Assembly: GCF_001625305.1 (NCBI RefSeq)
Contig: NW_017803835.1
Coordinates: forward strand, 97,898 to 161,897
DNA: 64,000 nucleotides
DNA from: Branchiostoma belcheri
Lineage: Eukaryota; Chordata; Leptocardii; Amphioxiformes; Branchiostomatidae
Direction: 5' to 3'
The notes below the pieces were generated by a model. The model was not told the DNA's origin and searched no databases. It was given only the letters and a program-made list of their open reading frames with translations. Position numbers and translations under genes: made by a program. Numbering within the stretch: the first letter of the stretch is position 1; each line of letters opens with the position of its first letter. Below are positions 48,507 to 57,867 of the stretch, one piece after another.

Positions 48507-49985
48507 ACACTTTATTCCTTAGCCTATAAAGAGCATTGATGCAGTAGACTATATTGTGTAGTTTCACATGCAAAGAAGCTCCATGCAATAATAAAACTGA
48601 TATATATTATATACAATCTGCAACACAACAAAATATACAAGAAAAGCTGCAAAATGCAAATGTATGCAAACCATTATATATAGATGGGATATTTGAATGT
48701 ACATGTACTTGCTGCATAATGTTTTAACTGGAGCTGAATTCTAAACTAAGCCTTATACAGAACTATGAAGCAATGTATTCCAAGGTGCTGTTTTTACTTC
48801 ATACAGTGTAAAGTCACAATATTTTATCAAAATATGATGTTTAAAAATGATGTTTTAACCAGGAGAGGGGGCATGATATATTCTTTGGGAAGTATTGCTG
48901 GGAAACAGTTTGTATATAGAGAAGATATTGTGCAGAAATACAAGTGATTTATTCCTGAACTTTTTTGTCTTGTTGTTGTCTTTTGAAACTTTGTCACTTC
49001 AGAGTTGATTTTGTTTGGAAAATAATTTAAGACATTGTGTGGCATTTATGCTTATCAATCCAGAGTCTAGAGGTGCTGGGTTTGACTTCATAGCATGCCT
49101 AAAGTTGTTTTTTTTTTGTTCCGTTGTGTTTTTTTATTTACTTCATAGGTCACCGCAAAACAAGGCTCATGGGAGCCACCCAAATGTTTTGGGTTACAGA
49201 ACAGCCAGTGAGGACAGATGTTTGTTAACCTTAGACTTGAAAAGTTTAAGGTTACACCCATATGGGAAACAATCATGGGGTAGCTTATTCCATAGTGATG
49301 TTGTTCTGGGAAAGAAGCTTTCAGCGTGGAACTTTCTCCTAAGAGGTGGTGAAAGGGGGAAGAAAGGGGGGGTTGCTTCAGTGGAAGTGGCAACACATTT
49401 AAAGATGAGCAGCTGGTCAACATGCTAAGGACCATGTTCCCTGGATAAAGCATAATCTGCAAACAGTGTTGGGAGGCTAATGTTTATTGTAACAGTTTCC
49501 CAATGTTTCACATCATCAGTGGAGGGCAATTACACAGCAAAAAAAAAAGTCTGATCTTTTTTTAACCATAACTTGGAAGTGTAATGCTAACTAACATTAA
49601 CAAGGCACAATCATAACTATCTATCCTTATATACAAACAACCAACTAATATTCTCACTTCATATCTAAGGCACTAAGAAGTAAAAGAAACAAAATTTAAC
49701 CAAAACTTCAACAAGGATTTCTTGCAGAAACTAAAAGTTTAAAAACACATTTTGAGCAGGCCATGCTGCTCTTCTTTCTAACCGCTTTTCAAAACTCAAA
49801 TCATACTTTACAAAACACGTAATCACAGTACGTTGCTATAAGAAATCTGAAATGCCATTTTCTTCATGCATAGATTTACGTTCAATTCTTTCTGTCTCTG
49901 CCTTTCTTTATGACTGTGTCAAACTTCTTAAACGTAAACTTTCTATACCCTGAATTAAAACAAACAAAATGAAAATGTACACTCC
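48507..49985. other. Intergenic stretch, no gene recognised
   Basis: AT-rich. 49100-49420 gives an open frame of 137 codons at 49015-49428 and one of 124 codons on the other strand, with LDLKSLRLHPYGKQSWGSLF; this looks like a decayed mobile-element or repeat fragment rather than a gene, but I cannot name it. Nothing else supported. Confidence 0.35.
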
Positions 49986-50245
49986 GTGAATAGTTTCATC
50001 AGGTTGGTGAGACACTGCGTAAAGAAACTCTTCTTACACAACCAAGTCTTTTATTCAGCCGATGTTTCGGTGACCGTCTGTCTCAGGGCAATTCTGATTG
50101 GTTCTGAATGCATATGTAGCAGCGACATCTGTGCTGCAGTGCAATGTGAACCAGTCAGAACTGCCCTGAGGAAGGTGACAGACGGTCACCAAAACGTTGG
50201 CTCAATAAAAGACTTGGTTGTGTAAAAAAGAGTCTCTTTACTCAC
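49986..50245. mobile_element. Foldback element, family A
   Basis: Ends AAGAAACTCTTCTTACACAACCAAG and CTTGGTTGTG..AGAGTCTCTTT in opposite orientation, with TCTTTTATTCAGCCGATG against CAATAAAAGAC. The same structure recurs at 52780-53000. The plus arm holds 50161-50204; the minus arm (50058-50096) has lost one stem II strand. Confidence 0.62.
50161..50204 (+). ncRNA. Hammerhead-like motif, family A (G12 lost)
   Basis: GCC, CTGAGGA, stem II GGTGAC/GTCACC, AAA, ACGT, T, GGC. GCC/GGC pair as stem I. GAA has become AAA, predicted to inactivate. Confidence 0.45.
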
Positions 50246-51009
50246 TGAAAAATGTACACTAGTGATGAAACCTGCACACATCCAACTTCACAGTTGTCTG
50301 TCTTTCCTTCCACCTTAAATTTCAGCTTTTTAAGCACATACTTCCTTGAGATTATATTTAAAGAAAAAAGAAATGACAGTATATCATTTGACTGTTTTAG
50401 AAACAAAGATACATTGTACACATCCCTACATTAGGAATTGCTTTGAGTTACAACAAAAGCAAATAAAAATTTCAACGATTATGTCAACAAAAATATTAAC
50501 AGCCATTAACCATTTCAGGTTCTTAACTAATGCAGCACATCATAAATTAAATATATATTACGTCTTATTATGAAACAAAGTACCCACTTCTAACCTGGGA
50601 ATGTCATTTTTCTTTCACCATTCATAAAGAAAAAAAAACGTCGCCAACTTGCAATTTATAGATATCTCCGATCACCAGTGATTGAAAAACTGAACAGCAG
50701 CAAAAATTTCAAATCTACACACCTCAGGCTTAATGATAGCTGGAACATCACCAACTAACACTAAAACTAACCCAACTATGCTTCTAACATGTATACTGTA
50801 TATGAATGTCTCCATTGTGGCATAGCAATGCTGTTCTTAATGTACAATGCAATACATGTAATTATAGCAATAGCATTTGTACTTACCATACATGTACAAG
50901 GAAAACATATTGTCTCTACCATTTCTTCTTCCCTTCCTAACACAATACATATAAGGTCAATGCCCTGGACAAGATGGCTGTTACCATGGTAACTTCCTAA
51001 GCAGGCATG

Positions 51010-51995
51010 ATATTATCTGCAAAAGGTTAATTATGATACTGTGCCCGGTTAATAAGTTCTAAACCCTTTAACGTGGATTCCTTAATTTTGTACCCTCAGT
51101 TTTGCACCTTTAAGATTCTTCTGTTATTGCTCTCGAAGACTTCAGTAACTACCCTATATATTTTGCTATTCCTTATGAGATTTCTCTATTATCCACAAGA
51201 CACCTTGTATCTGATTTCCTTGTCAAGATTACTGTGTATTTGTCCTTTGATATTCCTCTTATTATTTTGCTCTTTTGACAGTCCTATATTTTGCTCTTTA
51301 ATTTAAAATTCTCCCGATATGTAATTACATGTACTTCATATACATAGTATAACATACTATAAGACCCCCTAGTACCCCCCCCACCCACCTCAAAGACTAC
51401 ATTTGTTGCTATGCTCTGTTTGCTCTTTTAAACAGTCCTGTGCTTTGGTCCTGATTATGGCCAGTCCTCTAAAGATTTCTCTTATTACTTTTTAACTTAG
51501 TTTCTTCCTCAAAGATTACTCTGGGTTTTTTTTTACTATAAAGATTCTCTATTTGCTCTTTTATGAGTCCCGTGATGTGCTCCTAAAAATTATTAGTAGT
51601 AGCTTAATCCTTAAGATTCCCCTTTTCCTCATTTCAGACGCTTCAGTTTTCTTTCAAGATTTCTTTTTCATCTTCCTTCTTCAAGATTTCTATGTTTTGA
51701 TCCAGAAAAACTACTAAGCTTTTGACTATAAAGATTCTCTATTTGCACTTTTATGAGTCCTGCTTTTTGCCCGTATAAAATTCACCCCTTATTCCTCAAA
51801 CTTTAAGTCTAAGATTTTCAAGACTCTTCAGTTCTTAATTTTCTTCTCCTAACACTCAAGATTTCTATGTTTTGACCCAGAAAAACTACTAAGCTTTTGA
51901 CTATGAAGATTCTCTGTTTGCTCTTTTATATAAAGTCCTCTGTTTTGCTCCAAAAAATCTATTAGCCTAATCCTTAAACTTTAAGACTTTTCAGT
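51010..51995. repeat. T-rich imperfect repeats downstream of the MYND gene
   Basis: 'aagattctctatttgctctt' and 'gatttctatgttttgacccag' recur irregularly over about 900 bp. On the minus strand this is the region after the MYND gene stop and may include its 3' UTR. No coding exon seen. Confidence 0.45.
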
Positions 51996-52205
51996 TCACT
52001 CTTCAGTTTTTTTGCTTTTCTTCTCCTGACACTCATCCTTGTGTCCCCCCCTCCAGTGCTGGTGTTGACACTCCTTGCTGCAGTAGCGAGTTTTCCTGCA
52101 CCGAGCACACTTCTGAAACTTTGCTTCCGGCAGCTCCTGTCGGTTACAGAAGCCGCAGCGCTGAAGCTGTTTCACCTTCAGGGGTTTGGATTCGTCGGTT
52201 TCATC
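51996..52205 (-). CDS. MYND gene last exon: MYND zinc finger
   Basis: Encodes DETDESKPLKVKQLQRCGFC then eight zinc ligands in C-x2-C, C-x2-C, C-x3-C, H-x3-C spacing, followed by a Lys-rich end (EKKSKKTEE) and TGA. Acceptor ACACCACCAG on the minus strand. The spacing is that of functional MYND fingers; no ligand is missing. Confidence 0.93.
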   Translation of the reverse strand, partial: DETDESKPLKVKQLQRCGFCNRQELPEAKFQKCARCRKTRYCSKECQHQHWRGGHKDECQEKKSKKTEE

Positions 52206-55200
52206 CTGGTGGTGTAAAAAAACAAATATTTTCAAAAATCATACTAAAGTAGCTTTCATGAATAACCCCACACATTCCTAATTTTTGTTTATGTTTCCTT
52301 GTTTACTACTTTTCATTTACTACTTTTCATTATTGTAGATAGCATTGTATAGTATTTATATTTTCTTGTATTTGTATTGTTACATTTTGTTTTAACCCTT
52401 GTCCTGCGGAGCCCATATATATATGGGTTGCACATACAGTACCATCTATATAGTGCCCTGTATATGTACGATTTGGGGGTGTTTCTCGTGCAACGCATCA
52501 CACCGCAGCGAAACGCAACGAATGCGGAAGTAACTACGCCGCCGCAGGGCAAAAAAAGTCAAGGGTCTGTGACCTGATTAAGACATGAAATTATTTGAAA
52601 ATATTATGTAAAAATTGCCAGCAGGACAAGGGTTAAAGTGCGAAATAAACTGACACTGAAACATCACAGCAGCTCAGCAATGAACAAGAAAGAACCACAA
52701 CAAGTCTAGTTATCGTGCTGTAAAATCAAACATAGGAGTAATAAGTTGAACAATTCAAAACAACTACTGCCTTTCATCCATGAATAGTTTCATCAGGTTG
52801 GTAAGACAGAGTAAAGAGACTCTTTTCACACAACCAAGTCTTTTATTCAGCCGACGTTTCGGTGACCGTATGTCACCGTCCTCATGGCAATTCAATACGA
52901 ACCAGTCAAAATTGCCCTGAGGAAGGTGACAGACAGTCACCGAAACGTCGGATGAATAAAAGACAGTCACTTGGTTGTGGAAAAAGAGTCTCTTTAATCA
53001 ACTACTGCCTTTGTCTGGGTACAAGTTACAGTTTTCTCTCTATCTAGGGGCATCCTTGCTCACAAAAAGACAACTCTTACCTGTGTGGGTGAGGGAGAAG
53101 AACTATCTTGATCACTTGTTGCTTTTGAAGATGCTGATTTTCCAGCAGATTTTTCTGCCTTCGTTTTTCCCGCTGTTCCTTGTTTCGTACTTTTAGACTT
53201 GCTTTTTTCCGGTTCCGGTTTTACAGTACTTTTTGATTTCACAGCTTCAGGTTCAGTCTTTTTCGCCTTGTTTTTCGCAGACTCTGATTTTGTACTTTTC
53301 TTTGCCTTGTCTTTTTCTGGTTTGGTACTCGTACTAGTACTAGTAGTAGTAGTACTAGTAGTAGTAGTTTTTTGTGCCTGTGCTTGGGCCTGAGCCAGCA
53401 GCTGTGCGGCCACTACTTTTGGAGCCCGGTGTTTGGTCCGCTCTAACAAGTCTTTGACCATCTCCGGGTCGATGGGTTTGGGGTTGTTTTTCTCCACGAG
53501 TTCGGCGAGCTCGGGCATCAGTCCCTCGGCGAAGCGGTACGGCTTCTCCGGGACGGTCATGAACTTACTGGTGATGCCACCTTCACCCCAGTCCCAGATC
53601 CACGTTTCTGAAACAGATACAAATTTTACTATCATGAAAGTTCATCTGTGCTGGTACATTTTGTAGTTACATGTTTAGAGTTCAAACTTTAGATCCAACA
53701 CAAAAAAGTTGTCCCACCTAGAGCTTTCGACCAGTCACTCTGGTCTTCCTCAGTAGACTGACCCAGTGAAGCTTGTCACGTGGCTTCTTTGAAGTGTGAC
53801 GTCAACACTTCACGTCTACCAGATACCTTTGACCCAGTGTTGACGTCACACTTCAAAGAAGCCACATGACAAGCCTCACTGGGTCAGTCTACTGAGGATA
53901 AGTTTTTTGTGTTGGATCAAAAGTTTTAACTTTAAGCAAGGTCATATGGCAATCATCAAAAATTTATCAGAACCATAAAAACTTACCAACTGATCTGGTT
54001 AAGCAGTCTGCCAGCAGATCCATGTCCTTCTTCCGTTCCACCAACTCCGGGTCTTCCTGGGACACTTTTTTCCACCTCTTCAGTTCTTTAGAGATCCTCT
54101 TCTTGTAATGTTGATCATTTTCCACCATCATGTCCTTTTCCATGCCCAGTTTCAGACACTCTTTATTAAACTCCTCGTGCATGTCCATCAGCCTTTTCAA
54201 TCGCGCGTCGCCCGGTAAAACCGGGTAACCAACATCAGTCATGAAGATGATAAAATTTGGTTCGTATAACGAGTCCACTTCCACCCTGTTAGACAAAAAG
54301 GCTTTTTCCGCGATCGGCACGCTGTCGAACGCTCGCGCGATTTTCAGATTGTCCACGATCTCCCTGTTCACCATCTTGCTTGAGGAGAGAAGCAGAGCGA
54401 TGCAGTGATATTTGATCAGCGTGCTGAAGATGTCCGGGTCCACGTACATGTGCACGCCGGGGATCGGACACACGTAACAGAAAATCTCCTTCATGAGCGA
54501 GCCGTAGAACGGAAAATCCTCCTCCTCACAGTTCAGCAGGATTTTTCCCAGCGCCTCTGCGAGGACCATGCCGGCCTTAGGAGAGAGAGAGAAACTGGTT
54601 TATTAGGCCACAGCATGTAAATTTTATGGATGACATCCTCCGCAGACTCCAAATCTAATGCAGGCAGCGAAAAAAAAACAAGGCGGGTCCAAAAAAAGAA
54701 GTGTCCTACATTTTCAAATTTTGACTCAATCATTGTACACATGGTTTTGATTCAGTGGGAACATCACATATACACAGCCAGCATGACAAAAAAATTACAA
54801 CACGTTAAAAGTACAATAATGCAATATAAAAACAGTTGAACCAATAGTATTGTATCGTATTGTATTTTATTGTTTTGTTTCATTTACCCGTTACCTAAGT
54901 TATTTCTTATTTATCCGATTTATTTGAATTGTTAATCACGTTATGAAGGGAGGCCTCCTCATAAGCATTTTATGCTTCCGGCCTCCCTGCACTTTTACAT
55001 TTTATTTATATTTTCTTGTATCTGTATTGTTACATTTTGTTTTAGAAGTGCGAAATAAACTGAAACTGAAATACTGACTTTGGGGTGGTTGATGTAGCAG
55101 AGACAGAGCGTGCAGACTTCCCGCTGGATCCCCATGTCCCGTTTGTCCAGCTCCACCATCCGCAGGATCCGGTCCATCCCCGCTTCCGTCAGTCGCTCAA

Positions 55201-57867
55201 AGAACGGAGTCATCGCTCGTAAGGCGTGGACAGGACAGTTCAGGCTGGACAGCGGGTTAGCCTAAAGGGGTAAAATACTGTTTTAACATTTGTTTCATCA
55301 TTTATGAAACCTTTTACCAAGGCTCAAACACATACAAATGAAATGACATAACTACATCATGGCACAGAAAAAGTATACATATGGAAAGACATTCTTACAT
55401 CACCAAATCAACAATAAACAGATTATCATGAAAGTTCATCTGTGTTGGTAGTTACATGTTAAGAGTTCACCCTCCATCATCATTACCCTTCACTTAACCG
55501 CGACGGGGGCCGACATCGTCTACCAGATACCTTTGACCCAGTGTTGACGTCACACTTTAAAGAAGCCACGTGACAAGCTTCACTGGGTCAGTCTACTGAG
55601 GAAGGCCAGAGTGACTGGTCAAAAGCTCTAGGTCAGAGGATTTTTTGTGTCGGATCAAAAGTTTTAACTCTAAACAGACCTTCTTGTTCTCTGCCTCCTC
55701 GAGGACGTAGTCGAGCATAACGCCGACCGCGATGGAGTAGAGTTCCCGCCGGCGCTCCGGTCCCTGGTGTGTCGCCCCCAGCATACCTGCGATGTAGTTC
55801 TCCTCACACCGCTTCACGTATCTCTCACGCTCCGTCCACACCGTCGTGTCAAGCTTCTTCAGATCTTCACTCGACAGGCTGTAGGAAGGAATTAATGGTT
55901 TATTTGTGAAACACTGAAGCCTGTAGGCTGAATTGTGCAGTACTTATTACATCTGTGTAAAATCCCTAAGCTGTGCACCCAATGTTTTTCTGTGGTTGCA
56001 CCAGTGCATCCAAATATTTTCATAGGTTTTCGTGTGTAAAGATGTTAAATATATACTAGTATACAGCATAATCTTGACATCTAAGTGCCAGAAAAATAGA
56101 TTAATCATTATTATAGTACTTTTCTTTAGAATTCTTTACATATATAATTAAGTTTTTGCATGGCATTCTGCTTATTATCTATTATCATCTTATATGGTGC
56201 ACCCAAAAAAAATTTTGTGGACCCATTTTTTAGGTTGGGTGCACCATGGCCAGTGCACCTATTCCCAAAAATGAATTTCAAGCCCTGTATGCAGAAAAAC
56301 AGTATTTTGAGCCCTGATCTCTTGCCATATAATTCTCACCTATAGAACTCTTTAAGACTGAACTTGTCCTTGTGGATCTCCCTGTAGACGTCGATGTGGC
56401 GTTTGGGCATGGGTTGTTCCATGTCTGAGATGGGGGGGTAGTGGGGGATCTTCTGCTTATACACACACATGATGTACGCCTCCGACTCCATCTTTGCAAC
56501 AGCTTCATTCGACCGGTCTGTAACATCATCATATCATCATCATCATTATCAACATCATCATTATCATCATCGTTATCATCATTATCATCATCATCATCAT
56601 CAGTAGACTCCATCTTTGCAACAGCCTCATTCGACCTGTCTGTAACAAGGAGGAGAAAACTTGTTGTACAATTTTGAATTTCAAATAGGTAACATTTGCA
56701 AAGCAAATTTACAATATTTACCTTCACAAAGTTTGGTCTAGTTAGCCTAACAAACTACTGCTCTGTTTATTCTTACTCAAACACATTCATGTATGTATAC
56801 TGGCCTATGGACTATGGTAACATTTAAGTCCAGGTCTGCAACTTTCAACGTAATGTAACCCAACACCATATGGTATCTGCAGCACCTGGTTACCATGGTG
56901 ACAGACATCTGGTCCAGATCATTGAGCTTATGTGTTTGGAACGGAAGAAGAAGAGGAAACAGAGCAAAAACTATTTATTTATGTTTTCCTTCTGCAAAGG
57001 TAAACATACACGACAACTGACCCTCATAGGCCAGGGGTCATATCAAATAACATGTGGTTGAGAGGATAAAAAAACATGAGTATTGCATACTGGAAGTTCG
57101 GAACACTATAGTCTAATGCTAAGTGTTAGGAGTCTATATATTAAAACAACACTAAATACTACATATCATCTACTGTTAGTTGTCCTTTCTTCTCTCTTTT
57201 TGAAACATCTGGAAACATAATTACATAGTTTGTCTGCTATACAATCTTGCATGACATCAAGTGTTTAAGTTAAACATGTCCTGCTTTGACATTTTCATAC
57301 ATATCTTGTATAAATTAAACGTGTTACAGTGTCCCAGTGCCACACCCACACCTTGTGACCAGCAAACAACATGCAAATGACTTTTGCCCCGAGGCCCTCC
57401 CACACGGTCTCTTTTCTCACCTTACCTCTCAAGTCAAAGTTTACACCTCACTTCACCGCAAAGTAAGTGTTTTCTATCATACCAAATTCCATAAAGTTAT
57501 TATTACAGATATAAACAAATTATGTGCTACATGAATATAGTCGTAAACACACTAACCAAACAGCTATAATTCGTAGTACAACGAGATTTACAGGTCGTAT
57601 ATGCGGTATCAAGGTACATACAAAACGCCCAGCGATGTGTGAAAGTTTAGTTTTAGAAACGCCACGTCGACGGATAATTTTACCTGGCGTAAAGTCGTCA
57701 TCTTCTGTCAAGGCCAAGTCCACCAAGCTGCCGAACTTGTCCCTGAACCTCTTGCTCCTCATGATGGCGATGACACGATGTTTTTCGCTGCAGATGCAGC
57801 AGCCGTAGTGACATGTACACTTCTGTTCTTTTCGCTTTGTCTCTTCTTCTGGTTGGGACTCCGCCAT
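51996..57867 (-). CDS. MYND zinc-finger protein of unknown function, 7 exons
   Basis: Minus-strand exons 57684-57867, 56340-56517, 55680-55878, 55079-55261, 53987-54575, 53081-53607 and 51996-52205 chain in phase: 2070 nt, 689 residues plus TGA. The start ATG is at 57865-57867. N-terminus with KCTCHYGCCICSEKH, a Cys cluster that may bind metal. Middle of about 430 residues is predicted helical and matches no family I know. Residues about 520-615 are Lys/Ser/Thr-rich (TTTTSTTTTSTSTSTK). The C-terminus is a canonical MYND finger, C-GF-C, C-AR-C, YCSKEC, HWRGGHKDEC, a module that binds proline-containing peptides in corepressors and methyltransferases. No SET, TPR or ankyrin motif is evident, so it is not an SMYD-type enzyme. 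Divergent from the CYP4 gene. Confidence 0.85.
52845..52892 (-). ncRNA. Hammerhead-like motif, family A, arm 1
   Basis: Minus strand: ATTGCC, ATGAGGA (C3 changed to A), stem II CGGTGAC/GTCACCG, GAA, ACGT, C, GGCTGAAT. Stem I pairs GCC/GGC and, beyond a small internal loop, ATT/AAT, as in natural hammerheads with a bulged stem I. The C3 change should reduce activity. Confidence 0.5.
52911..52957 (+). ncRNA. Hammerhead ribozyme-like motif, family A (intact core)
   Basis: ATTGCC, CTGAGGA, stem II GGTGAC-AGACA-GTCACC, GAA, ACGT, C, GGATGAAT. Core complete; stem I is GCC against GGA (one mismatch from the GGC of its sister arm) then ATT/AAT. Palindromic ACGT stem III. Confidence 0.6.
53633..53936. 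mobile_element. Foldback element, family B
   Basis: Begins ATGAAAGTTCATCTGTGCTG; arms AGTTCAAACTTTAGATCCAAC and GTTGGATCAAAAGTTTTAACT. Intact minus-arm unit at 53717-53757; the plus arm is deleted right after CTGAGGA (53895). Lies in the intron between MYND gene exons 5 and 6. Confidence 0.66.
53717..53757 (-). ncRNA. Hammerhead ribozyme-like motif, family B (intact core)
   Basis: Minus strand, identical to 31666-31706 through all 41 bases: TCTA, CTGAGGA, GACCAG-AGTGA-CTGGTC, GAA, AGCT, C, TAGG. Two identical copies 22 kb apart in different genes point to recent spread from one source. Confidence 0.66.
55424..55676. mobile_element. Foldback element, family B, internally deleted
   Basis: Starts ATCATGAAAGTTCATCTGTG, keeps the TTTGACCCAGTGTTGACGTC segment and the plus arm with 55592-55632, and ends GATCAAAAGTTTTAACTC. 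It includes the stretch GACGGGGGCCGACATCGTCT also seen near 30620 and 60350. Confidence 0.6.
55592..55632 (+). ncRNA. Hammerhead-like motif, family B (G12 lost)
   Basis: TCTA, CTGAGGA, GGCCAG-AGTGA-CTGGTC (one G-T wobble), AAA, AGCT, C, TAGG. Same AAA change as 30787-30827, so these two may form an inactive sub-lineage. Confidence 0.45.
56520..56645 (-). pseudogene. Decoy copy of the MYND gene exon 2 start plus ATC microsatellite
   Basis: Exon 2 genuinely starts at 56517 (minus strand). Upstream, 56606-56639 repeats the TGTTACAG acceptor and the codons RSNEAVAKMES and then runs into an (ATC)n tract of about 80 bp that reads as poly-Asp on the minus strand before meeting the true acceptor out of frame. 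Confidence 0.8.

Larger units (their letters stand above)
52780..53000. mobile_element. Foldback element, family A (intact arms)
   Basis: Inverted arms AAAGAGACTCTTTTCACACAACC and GGTTGTGGAAAAAGAGTCTCTTT. Inside, GTCTTTTATTCAGCCGACG faces CGTCGGATGAATAAAAGAC. Lies in the last intron of the MYND gene. Each arm holds one hammerhead-like unit. Confidence 0.68.

Noticed and set aside
49015..49462. Overlapping 137- and 124-codon open frames
   Set aside because: No splice signals, no conserved motif; judged to be a decayed repeat.
52780..53000. CRISPR-like array or rho-independent terminators from the strong hairpins
   Set aside because: The genome is eukaryotic with spliced genes; the hairpins are arms of dispersed foldback elements.
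56278..56727. 149-codon minus-strand frame with a poly-Asp stretch
   Set aside because: Produced by the (ATC)n tract and the decoy exon start; the true exon 2 is read in another frame.
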